This document shows, piece after piece, positions 1-11,425 of a stretch of DNA of 64,000 nucleotides. The position numbers were made by a program, and so were the translations under genes. The notes under the pieces were generated by a model, which was given only the letters and a program-made list of their open reading frames with translations, had not been told where the DNA came from and did no database searches. Every line of letters starts with the position of its first letter. The first letter of the stretch is position 1. Origin of the DNA: Salminus brasiliensis (taxonomy: Eukaryota; Chordata; Actinopteri; Characiformes; Bryconidae); contig NC_132879.1 in NCBI RefSeq assembly GCF_030463535.1, forward strand, positions 34,826,925 to 34,890,924, written 5' to 3'.

Positions 1-1281
1 GGGTGGAGAGGAAAAGTGGAGGATAAAACAAAACTACAGTTTATGTCGCAGCTGGTCAAGTGGGCAGCGTAAAGGCCATGCCACGACCCGGTGCCTTGGG
101 CAGGACGCTGCCACATTCTCCAGAGGGCTCTCTCACAGAGGGCATTCCTCTCTTTCTCTCTCTCTCTCTCTCTCACCAGCAGAGCAGGACCTGAGCACAG
201 AAAAATGCCAACCTCCGCTCTGGAGCCGACGGTCAGGGCGAGTGGAAAGTCTCTGTCAGTAACGGCCACAAGGCTCAGCTACAAGGGGCGACTCCCACTG
301 AGAAAGAGCACAGCTGTAACAGCTCTTACCGCTTTCTCAGGAACAGGGTTTCTAGACAGGATGGTTAAAGTGATGGTTTGGAAATTTACTCTGTTTCCAT
401 GAGGTTTGCTTCTCTAGATTAGAACATGCCATGAGGACAATTTACAGAGCACGTAATGGATGTTAATGGGCCAGTATTAGTGAAGGTCTGAAATCATGTA
501 TTGTTTTAAAAAAACAAAACACTTCATAGTACAACTTCTCAAAATAGTGATTTTACAAAACAGCAGAATTATAAATAAAAGATATAATGTATTTTTACAG
601 CATAAATAGTTATTTTGCAGCATAAACGTCAGTAGAGCATAAACCCTTGCTCTTCCAGTGTATTCGGACAACCCTAAAGTTCGATCAATAACTGTGGTTT
701 CCCGCAAAAGGCGGCAACTGAGTGCCATTGGGGAGTCTCAGGCAGGGTCAGCAGGGATGTCCTGATCGGATCAAGAGGATCAGAATCAGGGCTGACCCGG
801 GCATATCTTAACAGATCTGTAACGTTATCTTAAGTCTGATCCTTTGTTTTTACCACTGTGTTCTACACAGTTAATAGGAACTTGAATTTTTGAAACTGTG
901 GAGGAACCTTTTAAGGTGCTTTAACGAACTTAGAAGATCTCATTCTCAAGGAAGGAAGCTTTTGCAAAGAGTTAAAAAAACCTAGAGGTTTTTGTAGGGA
1001 ATTGTTTTTATTTATTTTTTTATTTTTTTTATCTGTGTACCAGAGTGTCCTCTGATGTCCCAACAGACGTTCTCAAAAGGTAGCAAAACAGTTTACAGTC
1101 AACTATTTTACAGTGGGATATAGAATATCTGAGTTTGAGCTGCTTCTCCTTTTTTACTAGATAATAATTAGTGCCAGGTAGCAGCTCATCTTACCTAGAA
1201 AGCATGGCTTCATGAGCTATAGAAACACGGTATCTATGGAGACATCCCTACTAAACAGTGTTAAATTGCACTACACTCCAA

Positions 1282-1418
1282 GTATGTGGAGCCCTTTCGG
1301 GTGCTACACAGAACCATTTTTTCCACAAATGTAAAGGACACTTTAACCACACAAAGAACCCTTCAGCCTCCTAATGGTTCTTCAAGTTGCCATGGTTCTA
1401 GGACAGAAAGCCGAAATG
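1282..1418. repeat. GGTTCTT/AAGAACC dispersed repeat copy
   Basis: Short blocks reading agaaccattttt, caaagaaccc, ggttcttcaag and ggttctag lie within about 130 bp. The same half-palindromic GGTTCTT/AAGAACC words recur at 30.19-30.29, 37.94-38.04 and 63.56-63.63 kb. Clusters of this kind are, from memory, a common teleost interspersed repeat. It is probably a non-autonomous DNA transposon remnant; the class is inference. Confidence 0.5.
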
Positions 1419-2069
1419 TCAGTCAGTGGAGATTCTCTGAACTCAACTCTCGCTGCCTGTAACAGAAACTCAATAAACCTGCTCATTTCCATCTCGCTCT
1501 GAAACGGGACAGAAAACCCCCATAAAAGAGCAGATCGGCAGACTTCCTTGACTTTTACTGAACAGATGAGTCTGAGTGCACGCCAGTCGCACTACAATGA
1601 GCGCTAATGTTGTAATCCTGCAATAATGAACGTCTGCATGAGCTACAGCCCAGATTTGGGATTTTAATTAAACGCGGAGACGCTATAGTGAGTGGCCTGG
1701 AGAGTAAACACGGAGGGGGATGAGCGGAGGGCAGCGGCCACATGCTCCTCACGCAGGTCATTCAGCGCAGGCTCCGTAATCGCCTAAGAGGATCACTGCT
1801 CCACACATGTCCCGACGGGCTCCTTCGCGTCACCCAAAGACGGGAGACGGCACGTGGCACATGCGTGTGTGAGTGTGTGCGGGCGTTAATGGTTGAGTGC
1901 GTACACCAGCGGCTTACACATGGGTTCCAAAAACACCCCTCTCTGTCAGTCCTGATAGGGAAACCCCTCCTTTTTCATTGTGGCCTCCTTTTGTTGATAG
2001 ATTCGTCTTTGTGTGTGTGCTTAATTAACCTGTCAGTTATTTTCATTAGGGCTTCCCCCACCCCCAAAG

Positions 2070-2072
<3 letters not shown>

Positions 2073-2100
<28 letters not shown>
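2073..2100. repeat. (CA)14 microsatellite
   Basis: Uninterrupted CA dinucleotide run. It produces artefactual open frames on both strands. Confidence 0.95.
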
Positions 2101-2101
<1 letters not shown>

Positions 2102-4309
2102 TTAGCGGGTCCATGAGAGTTAGGATGCTCAATGGTGTCCTTCAGGAGCCCCCCCACCCCTCGTTTCCTCAAGGAAAGCCCCTCTTAAAGACCAGTATGA
2201 TGGGGACCCAGCTGCTACCTAGAGAGCTCAGCTTTGGTAATCTATACTCAGCAGCTGAGCTACTTGGCCCAGCAAAAAAATAAATAAATCTCTGACCAGG
2301 CATAAAGAGCTTTTTTGTATAAACCTTGGGCCAATGTTTAATGCAAGAACACTGAAAAGCCATTTTCCAACCTCTCCTTATCCTTAGAATTAAACAGGCC
2401 GGTTTTTGTTACTATGCCATTTAAGACCAACATATGCAAATGACTGACTGCCCTGTATTGCCCCACATTTTAAAGCAGACCAGGCTGAAACACTGGGTGG
2501 GACTAATATAGGTGAATATTTGCAAACATGTTGGCTACTCTCCACATATAAGTTCTAAAACTATGCAAATTCGAGTCATGTCTATTTTTGAGACCCCCGC
2601 ATATATTACAAATAAGGCCAGTCTCGAAGCACTGCCATTCATCATTTGTGCTCGACTGGCTGTAGAGTGCTTGGACCACGAAGATCGGCACAGTAATCTG
2701 AGGAGAGTCGCTCGGCTCTCTTAGTGGTTAAGACCGTCCGCAGGCGAGCAATGTGTTCTACATCAAATTTAGGATGAAATTCAAGTATTTGCTGGATGGT
2801 CTTGGTTGATCCTTAAAAATACATCACTTTTCACCAAGAAAGAAATCAGAATACGAGAAAATAAAAGCAATGAAGGTTTTATTGTGCGTTTTGGTACGTA
2901 ATCTTAGTTCTGACTGGGCGATAAAATTAAAAGCCCTCTATTAAATAAGGTGGTCTTTAGGCAGCAGACCCCTCTTCCCTCACTAATTCATCATTCAAAA
3001 CAATAAGTTTATGTGTACAAAGTTTAACATTAAGGGTTAACATACCACACCAATGTCTTATGCATATAACAAAAAAAAAAAAGAAAATCTGCTTTTTTTT
3101 TTTAATGATGTGGACCCTCTAAAGCCCACAACGCACAATGCAGGCATTCATAAAGACGGAGCAGAGTAGCTTTAATTACATAAAGGTCAAGCATTAGCAA
3201 GTGTGAACTCTGACCAAAGTAAGGACTGACGGGTTTACTTTTCCACCAAGCAAGGATTGCAAACACACAAAAGGACAACAGTGGAGAAGTGAAATGCTTC
3301 AGGTTCACCAAGAGCATCAGGGTTTAAAGGTCCTCCACTGACTGCTGTAACCAAGGGCAATTCCACAGAGGCCGAGTGGGGGAGAAGAAATTACGGAGGC
3401 CATCAACACCTGGAAACCAAACAGCAATCGTTGCCTTGGCAATGCTGTGTTGCTTTGTGCCACATAATGAAAAACCGATGTCCTGAAGTGCAACAATCAA
3501 CAGACTACAACAGACTACAACTGCCTCAGCGTCTATTGTCGGTGCGCCTCTCTCAGCCGTCAGCTGGTGGGTCATTAATAAACAAGCAGTAATCCAAGAG
3601 TCGCGATGACCACCAGCATGGAATACAGACAGCACTGTACATATGGCTGGGAAAGGCTTTAAAGACATTAAGCCTCCCATTCATTCACACCGGGGTATTT
3701 CTCGTTTCACCCATGTTCTCCAGTCCACAGTCTTCTGGCGTTTGACAGATGGACTTTATGCCGGCAATTCTTGGTGTGTAATGAATATTACATCTCAGAC
3801 GGAGTCATGCTCACTCGTTCCCAAATACAAACAGCCAACGTTTGTTTACAACAAGGCACAAGCTTAATTTAAATGAAACATATAGGTTAGTGTTGTTAAA
3901 AGTACTGATATGCACGGTATACTGGGAAAAGCACATTGTCCAGCCAGATCATCAGTCAGATCATCTGAAAGGAAGGCAAATCAATGCAGTTAACCTATGA
4001 TCTAGAGTGTGAAAAGACTGTTTGGCTGAATATGAGAATGCAAGAAATACACCCCCCCTCCAGTGCTAATTTATATGAGGTCTATGAAGGTACAACAGAG
4101 GGAAACACCTGCTGCTCTCTCCTCCTGTGGGGAAGGAAGCAGGAATCGAGGAGCCTCGACCTTTACTGACATCAATGAGGAGGAGAATAAAACTGTATTA
4201 GTATTGAAGTATTAACTTTACATTACATATTAATCCACTTTAACCTCATAAACAACATCATGCCAATGAAAAACACAAGAATATGAGGTCCAGCTAGCCA
4301 CGTCTAATC

Positions 4310-4540
4310 AGAGGTCTCAGAAGTAGCTAGTGCAAGTGCTCTGAAGGAGTTTAGCTACTAGTACAAACACTGCTGGGTGAGAAACGTTGGCTGTCAGCTA
4401 AAACGTGACATAAATCTGACTATAAAAAAGCAAATACTTGACAATCTATTTAGCTAACATTAGGACACAGCTAAACACAGTCTAAGATCAAGCTAGCGAA
4501 CTAGCTAGCACTAGCTAAACAACTATCTAAAAGTCTCAGC
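4310..4540. repeat. GCTAGC/AGCTA-rich patch
   Basis: Dense AGCTA, CTAGC and GCTAAC words, including gcgaactagctagcactagc near 4496-4515. The patch lies 290-520 bp downstream (minus-strand sense) of the splice donors of the candidate exon at 4827-4949. Equivalent patches lie in the first introns of all five recognised genes. Confidence 0.7.
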
Positions 4541-4826
4541 TATGTAAAACTGCTGACAAACTTCCCCATGGCTGCAGGAGGAGCAGTAGCACTAGATTTT
4601 TTACACATTTCCTGTGTCAAAATACGCTGCAAACTTTATATATATATAAATATGTTTGAGTTTTTCATTCTTCTTTGGGAATTATGAAGTGCTAATTCTT
4701 AGACAGCTTCCCGAGCAGCGTCTCCACGCTACTCCTCTGTCAGTAGGAGAAGCCCAGCAGGGATGAATACTCCTGGGTTTCCCGAGTAACGAGGCTGAGC
4801 TCGTCCTCACTTACGGCTTCACTTAC

Positions 4827-4949
4827 CACAGTCAGACATCGATGTTTAGGAATGAACAGTGCAGATAGATAGTCCGAGCCTGCTGTGCAGTAAGCGGTGT
4901 CCACTCCAGACGTCTCGCTGTTCGGCTGAAGCTCGGAGCGGACGCTCAT
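4827..4949 (-). CDS. Candidate first coding exon of an unrecognised gene
   Basis: A minus-strand ATG at 4949 opens a frame beginning MSVRSELQPNSETSG. Two consensus GTAAGTG donors follow 12 bp apart (GT at 4826-4825 and 4814-4813). Using the first gives a 41-residue exon ending HRCLTV; using the second adds four residues. If unspliced, the frame would stop at residue 69. The 5' side is CpG-rich with CCAAT and GC boxes, and a GCTA-rich patch like those in the first introns of the other genes lies just inside. I do not recognise the protein, and no downstream exon was identified. It could be a real first exon, an alternative exon, or chance coding in a CpG island. Confidence 0.35.
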
Positions 4950-5320
4950 CAGCTCAGCATTTACCCGAAACTTTCTCCTTCTCCACTCGGCGTGTGCTGA
5001 AAGCCTTCCTCGCTTCCCACCCGTATTCCGACGGAGCCCGCCCTGCTGCGCTGTGATTGGCTAGTAGCTCATAGTTACGCCTCTACCCCCTTGCAGTCCA
5101 CGGCGACTGCCGGCCAATCCAAGCGCAGAAGGGCGGGGCCTTGTCACAATTGCGGTGGGTTACAAAATAACGTCGCTTGGAAAATTCAGTTGAGAGGAAT
5201 GTTGTTCGAACCTACCAATCACAGCGCAGCCACGAGCTCTCAACTGACCGAGGCGGGAAAAACAGAGCCGGGGACGCGCGTGGGCGGAGCGGAGGGAGGC
5301 AGACAGTGAGTAACCTCCAC
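4950..5320. promoter_or_regulatory. CpG-rich promoter, possibly bidirectional
   Basis: CpG-dense block. A CCAAT box in minus orientation is at 5056-5060 (ATTGG on the plus strand). Plus-orientation CCAAT boxes are at 5114-5118 and 5215-5219, and a GC box (gggcggggcc) at 5131-5140. The minus strand leads to the candidate ATG at 4949. On the plus strand a donor-like AGACA/GTGAGT follows near 5305, so a divergent non-coding transcript is possible. Confidence 0.55.
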
Positions 5321-5416
5321 AACAGGACGGTAAACACGAGAAGTCATGGCAACAGAGGCGAGAATAGGCACATAAAAGACTTATCCAACAAATCCACAAC
5401 TTTAATAATAGTGTAG

Positions 5417-5456
5417 TAACAACAACAACAACAACAATAATAATAATAATAATTAC

Positions 5457-5492
<36 letters not shown>
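5417..5492. repeat. (AAC)n-(AAT)n-(ATT)n compound triplet repeat
   Basis: AAC repeats run into AAT repeats and then, after a short centre (attact), into ATT repeats. The AAT and ATT arms are inverted relative to each other and could fold into one AT-only hairpin. Confidence 0.9.
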
Positions 5493-5497
<5 letters not shown>

Positions 5498-7552
5498 AAA
5501 GGGAACCTAGATTTTTACATTTTTATATTTTCAATATTCATTTTCTCATTATATTAATATCTGTATCTTACTATTTCACTTCACCAGTCTGTTTTTGAAC
5601 AGTATTGGACCTGTGGACTATTTTAATGCTGGATGATTATGAGACCAAGTTATTCAAATCAAATAAATGATATAATTTAGATTTAATAGACTGATGCATC
5701 TCCAAATGACTTAATGCATCACGGAAATAAGCTAAAGAAATGTACCCATTATGTGTATCCAGTGGAACACAAATTGAGAAATTATGTGAAAATTGGCTTA
5801 AATCAGCAATCTACCTCCAGAGAGGTCACACCATGAAGTGGGCATATAATTAATAATATGACAAACATACAACATCTCTTCAAATCTACTCATGTTACCG
5901 TTACTGTAAATTATGGTAATATATGCTTTCCATTTTTACAAAAATGTATTTATATGAAATGAAAAGGTAAAGCAAATAGTCTTTACAAAGAAAAAAATAT
6001 ATATATAGTCATAAATACAAATATATGAATACAGTATATATGTATATGTTTACAGTCAATATACTAATGGAACATTGGTATGTTTTGAGCCATTCAGTTT
6101 AGGCTGGCACAGTTTGGCCACTATTTCCCTGCTCTAACACACCAAATGCTGAGTTCAATCAGAAGTGTTTGAGCAGGTAAATCACGTGCTGGAAGCTGGC
6201 CGTCCAGGACTGATGCCCCTGCTCTACTGTTTCACATCAGGAGGCGTCATTGACTTTCAGTGGGGCACTGGTTTCTCAATATAACAAAAAAAAAACTGAT
6301 GTTCCCTCATAAAGTCAGGACTGACTTACGCTAAACTTGAGTTCATTACTAGCTGCCTAGATTGAAACTCATTCATCTTGCCCAGCTTCTTCTGTCTTCT
6401 ATGTTGCAGTTGCAGTACAGGCAGGAATGGATTAGTAATTTTGGGCCAGATTCTCAAAAGCATGATAGTACTAAGATGGTAGATGTAGTACTAAGTATTC
6501 AGTGTGATGCTCACTCGACCAGTCGTCTTTGTCATTGCACAGAGGCTTCTGAATCCCAGGAGCCTTGGGGGATTTCAGACCAGACGTTCCAAGGAGATGA
6601 AAGGATACAAAGGAATATAAATGTAAATATAAGGAAAATAAAAAAATACTGTCTGTCCACAGACCTCTCAGGTCATTTATACTGCCAACCAAAACTCCCC
6701 TCTGGGACACTCTGGGGCACATATCGTTGCTGTTTATAAAAACACTAGTTTTCTTTATATGAACATAGCCACATAAATCAAATGTACTCATTGGTGTCCA
6801 GCTAGACGCTCTGTATGTCGGTTTACAGACTTTTCAAGTGTGGGATCGAGCGATACCGATCACCTAATTGCACACAGAACAGAATCGATAAGAGATCATA
6901 AATGTTGCAGTAGAAGTGTTTCCAGGAGACAAGCACAGACAGAAAGAAAGGATGCAAACGACGGGAGCTTTCGAAGACGCTTCTGCCTAGCAGCCTCGTG
7001 AGACCATGGCTGGATCTCATATCTCTAATCGCTGCCTCCATGATTCCCCTCTCACCTGTCCTTCAGCCTGTGACCTGCAAACTGATCAAAGTCCACCATC
7101 TTTAAGGAGGTATCAATTCATTAACTGTGCTGTGGAAATTGACGTCCACCCCATGACCCATCCTTGGCAGTATAGCAGATCCATTGGCACACAAAAGTTT
7201 GCACATCCATAGTCAAAATGTCTGTTACAGTGAATTGTTAAGGCAGTTAAAGATGAACTGACCACCAAAAGGCCGCCCACAGAGCGTGTTTAAGTAGCCT
7301 TGACTGCAAATCAAACCCCCATTTCACTAAAAAAAGACTTTCATTAACATCCAACTCTGCCTCTGTTCCACTATGCGGTAACACCTGCTCAAGTATTACC
7401 TTCATACCTTCATGCATATGACTGAAGATTAATCAGAAGAAACCCACCACAGATTGGTTGGTGTGCACCAGTTTGAGTGACTGTGCTGCACTACACCAAT
7501 AAGAATCAATGAGCAAGATTCCTAACACTACACTGGGCCACCTCTGTAATCC

Positions 7553-7616
7553 CAGTAACCTTGTAAGTCGCTCTGGATAAGAGCCTCAGCTAAATGCCAT
7601 AAATGTAAATGTAATG
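7553..7616 (+). repeat. SINE/LINE 3' tail
   Basis: The block around gtaagtcgctctggataaga followed by a taaatgccataaatgtaaat-type tail is a widely conserved 3' tail of fish L2/CR1-like LINEs and the SINEs that borrow it (from memory). It ends in short TAAATG-type repeats, as these tails do. Confidence 0.65.
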
Positions 7617-7639
7617 TGCATCAGGAGTTATCAAAGGAA

Positions 7640-7870
7640 CATCTAAAAGAAGCCTAATGCATTTTGAGAACAGGTTCTGCGGTCCAGTTACAAAAAATAA
7701 GGGTGCAAGATGCCATGAAAAGCACACCTTTCCAACTGTTAAGCATGGGGGTGGATGTATCAATCATGCTTTTGGCTTGTGTTGCAGCCAGTGGCACAGG
7801 TAACATTTCACTGGTAGCAAACCTCACACCATCTGTAAAACAGCAGAAGATGGAAGAGGTTTTTTAACTA
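7640..7870 (+). mobile_element. Decayed Tc1/mariner-like transposase fragment
   Basis: In one frame the stretch near 7738-7770 reads TVKHGGG, the signature just after the first catalytic Asp region in Tc1 transposases. It is followed by a shifted frame with AASGTGNIS-like residues. Frameshifts and missing flanks show a dead fragment. The family assignment rests on this one motif block. Confidence 0.45.
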
Positions 7871-8943
7871 CAGGATAAGGATCCTAAACGTTTGCATGAC
7901 ACTGTATACTGTTCCGGTGGCTTTTCCACACGGATGCAGAACTGCGATACCCTCCGTGCTCAGAGCAGTTCAGCCCTGCAGGTGAAAAGAGGCCTTCTAG
8001 ATTCTTACAGCACACTCCTAGCACACACAAATAGGAATGATCTGATCAGATTTGACGGGATCTACTGTTTGAGGATGTTTTAGGGTTTGAAATAGTCTAC
8101 GGAAAATGCACTGTTATTACATCTAGTGCAATCCCTTTGGACAGAGTGACGATATGTAAATGAGTTTCACCCTTTCTCTTTCTTTTAAGCCATGTGGTCA
8201 AGCAGTGTATCTATGAGGCAGTGTTTTTTATTTTTTAAAGCAGCTTAACACATTTCTTCACCCTTAGCCTTTCTTAAATGCTCTAGGCAGAACAAATCTT
8301 TGGAACAATAGATTCATTTATAGCTCACAGCAGAGCACGCAACAGTACACCACACACACCATACATTGAAATGAATTCGAGAAATCTGTTTTCTCGCTAG
8401 CTTTTCCATGGAAGTGCTGATAATGGTTACACTGTGGTTGTGTAGGCGATGACTGTGTTAAGCAGTGAATGGAAGATTACAGTAACACTCCACTGTAGAG
8501 ACTTAACTGTGTCAGGTGTGGCATAATTAGGGGAGGATTTGTTTACGTATGGCTAAAATCTGATTATCCCGATCAGGGTCATACAGTGGACTACACTACT
8601 CGCAGCTTCCCCATCCCAGAATCTGTTACATAGATCAATGTTACAGACAAGTATACGTTTCTGTTTAAAGCTGGGTAAATAATAGTCTTATTCTTACACT
8701 GTGTTGTTACTCGATTCAGTCCTATAAACAGCAGAGCACCACACACTCACACTGTATGCTATGATATTATTGGTTATGTGGGTTCTCCTGTGGGGTAGTC
8801 GAGTGTTTAAGTGGTTTGAGTATGATGGTCTATTTTTAGCTGCTGGTCTTGAGTAAAGTGCTGGATTAAGGCTTAGTTTCTACAGTTCTCAAGTATTATT
8901 ATCAATCTTTTTTTTTTTTTTTTTTTAAAGAGGCTTCTTTGGC

Positions 8944-9200
8944 AGCAATTTTTAATTTAATTCAATTCAATTCAAGTCAAGTCAGTGTTATTTATGTAGC
9001 AAATTTCACAACAAATGTTGTCACAAAGCAGCTTTACAGAGATCCGTGTCCGAGCCTCATTTGAGCAAGCTAGTGGCGACTCCAAGACTCAAAAGGGGAA
9101 CCCATCCTCCTCAGGTCGACACCAGATAATAACAATAAAAAGCAAAACAGGAATAAAAACAGCAATAAAACAAAACTGAATTTGTGTTGTTTAAGCCATA
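8944..9200. repeat. Teleost interspersed repeat (AATTCAAGTCAAGT...CAAAGCAGCTTTACAG family)
   Basis: The words aattcaattcaagtcaagt, ttatttatgtagc, cacaaagcagctttacagag and a closing aaaaggggaacccatcctcc match, from memory, a repeat found very widely in ostariophysan genomes. The class is not certain from sequence alone. Confidence 0.6.
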
Positions 9201-9344
9201 GAAGATGAAAACGTGAGTGAGATGATAGGTGAAGTCCATGCAGATAAACAGCCACAAGCTGAGTCATGGAGTGAGGTGAGGATGAATCAAGGCAAGGCCC
9301 CAGAGCAGGACAGTGGGGTAGCAGGGTAGCGGAGAGCCAGACAC

Positions 9345-9700
9345 CACACTAGAGGCCTTTTACACCCTGGCCAATTCATGCGTCTTGAGCCTTAGGGTTA
9401 TATCTGGATTAGAACAGGCCAGTATAAAACAGATCCAAATCCGATCACTCAAACCACTTCAAAAGGTGGTCTGAGAGTGGGAGTGGGATCCTCCCACTAC
9501 AACCGAGAATGCAGTAATAATTGCTGCACAGTGAGCAGATTTACATATTCCGTCACACACAGCAATCAGATTTCAGTCCGACTACCTGGAGAAGCATATG
9601 ACTACCCAGTGTAAATGTATGTGGCTAAAATCTTTTGAGGATACAGTCCACATACTAGTCACATGAAGTGTAGAGCAGGTGTAAACGGCATCTAAGTGGT
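9345..9700. mobile_element. Probable hAT-like MITE
   Basis: The left end is gaggccttttacaccctggc and the right end gagcaggtgtaaacggc, giving imperfect inverted TTTACACC termini about 345 bp apart. The internal words gcgtcttgag and ccaaatccgatcactc resemble a teleost MITE family that I recall only loosely. There is no transposase. Confidence 0.4.
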
Positions 9701-10374
9701 TTGGGCTGCTTGGTATCTCAACCATAGCCTGCACCTCCTCCTTCTCTGCATCTGCTGAGTCGGCCCTCTGCTTGGATTCGTTCACGTTTTAGAATCCGAA
9801 TCACTGTTACACATACATGGGAATCCTGTACAGTGCTGGAGAGTGCACACATGACATAAGGAAATGAAATAGAATAAATACTAGATGAGAAAATATATCT
9901 AGAACATTCAGTAGGAAGGGAGCTAAAGTAGAAGATGTGGATATGTATACGTGTGCAGGATCTGAGGAAACATCTAATCTATTATTTACAGTATTTACAG
10001 TGCAATGAAAACTATACACGTCATTTGTGACAAGGAGTGGAGTTAAGGGGTTTGATAGTTCTATTTAAAGTCCGAGGGATTCACTTGGTTTAATAACAGC
10101 CACAGCTCTGAGGGTTTAATTGTGCTGGCTTTAATAGGCCCGAGTCCTCGAGTGGCTGGAAGAGGTAATGTTCAGGGTGAGAGGGGTCGGCTGTAATCCT
10201 GCCACATTACAATTGCTGAGGTGTACTTTCATTTATTTATTTATTTAGGGTACCTCCTGCACACACCTCCTCCTTCTCAGCCTTATCGTTGTATTTTACA
10301 GCCAAATAAGAAGAGTAGAGTATAACAAACTCAGATGCTGGATGTACAGCGAAGCTCCTCTGCGGTTCTACAGG

Positions 10375-10642
10375 TTCCTGAACACTCCCAGCTTATCAGT
10401 CATACTGATCTTAATGCTAAGATGCTTCTGGAAATTTGGGCTCAGACTTTTAAGTCATACTAGTTGAAATGATAAACATTTTAGCTCTGAATAGCTAAAA
10501 AAAAAAACTTCCTGAACACTCCCAGCTTATCAGTCATACTGATCTTAATGCTAAGATGCTTCTGGAAATTTGGGCTCAGACTTTTAAGTCATACTAGTTG
10601 AAATGATAAACATTTTAGCTCTGAATAGCTAAAAAAACTTCC
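10375..10642. repeat. 134-bp tandem duplication, two copies
   Basis: Copy 1 starts at 10375 and copy 2 at 10509, both with ttcctgaacactcccagc. They read as identical by eye until the closing A-run (11 A versus 7 A). The near-zero divergence implies a very recent duplication or an assembly artefact. It lies about 250 bp upstream of the fgfr1op2 promoter. Confidence 0.9.
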
Positions 10643-10884
10643 TTTACTGTCCTGTTTACTGTGGCTTTTTGTCAGATCTGTAATTCATGGCCTCACTCGG
10701 CATCCTAGCAGAGCTGACTAGCGTGTAGTTCCACACTGCTGCTAGATCATGGAAAAGGCAGACAGAAAGGCTAGCTTTTGCGGTACGTGGGTTTTGGGAC
10801 GTGTTTGAGGACAATATATAGATCATTTAGATGATTTACACTCTGCCTCCCCCCTGTGGACCTCCCTGACTTCACACCAGCGAT

Positions 10885-11006
10885 TAAAACTGCCTACATT
10901 ACCCAGAATGCATTGCCGGCCGACGTTCGAGATGTAATCACAGGAAGTGTCAACTAGAGCGAAGAAACTAGCTAGCTAACATTCAGGCGGTGTTTCTGCA
11001 TTCAGG
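10885..11006 (+). promoter_or_regulatory. fgfr1op2: fgfr1op2 promoter and probable non-coding exon 1
   Basis: An acattacccagaatgca match (10896-10912) fits the ZNF143/THAP11 promoter element, whose core is TCCCAGAATGC. An ETS-like caggaagtg follows at 10941-10949. A good donor (CAGG/GTACGTG, GT at 11007) would end an untranslated first exon that splices to the acceptor at 11423, three bases before the ATG. The transcription start is inferred. Confidence 0.55.
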
Positions 11007-11425
11007 GTACGTGTTTTAGCTTGGTGAACAAACCTGTCCAGTCTGTAGTATTGCAGTAATATTACACATAACAGTTTGACTCAGTTCTGAGGTTTTGTAG
11101 GGGATCACAGCAGCAGCTAGCTAGCAGTTTATCCGGAGTTAGCTAGCTAGCTAACGCTATGTCGCTAACGTTAACTATAGCTAGTGCTACCTACTTAACC
11201 TTTGGCTAGCTAGCTTGCTAGCTAGCTTTCGCACCTTCTCTGTCTCTGTCTCTGTTTGGAAACCTCTGCTGATGTGTTCTGACATTTATTAAAAGTTGTG
11301 GATAGTGAGTCAACTGCTGCTCCCTGTGCCTTACTGGTGTACAGTAGACATACTGGGATGGCCACCTCTCCAGCTATCTCTCTACATATCTCTCTAACCC
11401 CAGTGGTGATGATGTGTCCTCAGGA

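Larger units (their letters stand above)
1..4739. other. Non-coding stretch, no recognised gene
   Basis: No open frame in this stretch could be tied to a known protein family, and none shows a convincing acceptor-ORF-donor structure. It holds a (CT)n run near 150-177, a GGTTCTT-type repeat near 1.28-1.42 kb, a (CA)n run at 2073-2100, A/T homopolymers near 3.07-3.10 kb and a GCTA-rich patch at 4.31-4.54 kb. If the candidate minus-strand exon at 4827-4949 is real, its downstream exons and 3' UTR should lie here or beyond the left edge, but I could not pick them out. A short minus-strand frame ending with a stop at 56-58 is open through the edge but is not recognisable. Confidence 0.6.
5500..10870. 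other. Intergenic, repeat-rich, no recognised gene
   Basis: No frame longer than about 125 codons and none recognisable. Contents: a palindrome-prone A/T tract near 6.0 kb, a dispersed repeat near 6.09-6.23 kb (shared words with 16.10-16.26 kb: gtttgagcagg and ccaggactg), a LINE/SINE tail at 7.55 kb, a Tc1-like fragment at 7.64 kb, a long teleost repeat at 8.94 kb, a hAT-like MITE near 9.35 kb and a 134-bp tandem duplication at 10.38 kb. Confidence 0.6.

Noticed and set aside
56-180. Minus-strand frame ending ...GMAFTLPT as a C-terminal exon at the left edge
   Set aside because: It runs into a (GA)n tract, has no clear acceptor and no recognisable family.
3324-3680. 118-codon minus-strand frame as an exon of the gene starting at 4949
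   Set aside because: No acceptor or donor in the right places and composition like the surrounding non-coding DNA.
6362-6791. 125- and 106-codon overlapping frames on both strands
   Set aside because: Mutual shadows in AT-rich intergenic DNA; no splice signals, start context or family resemblance.
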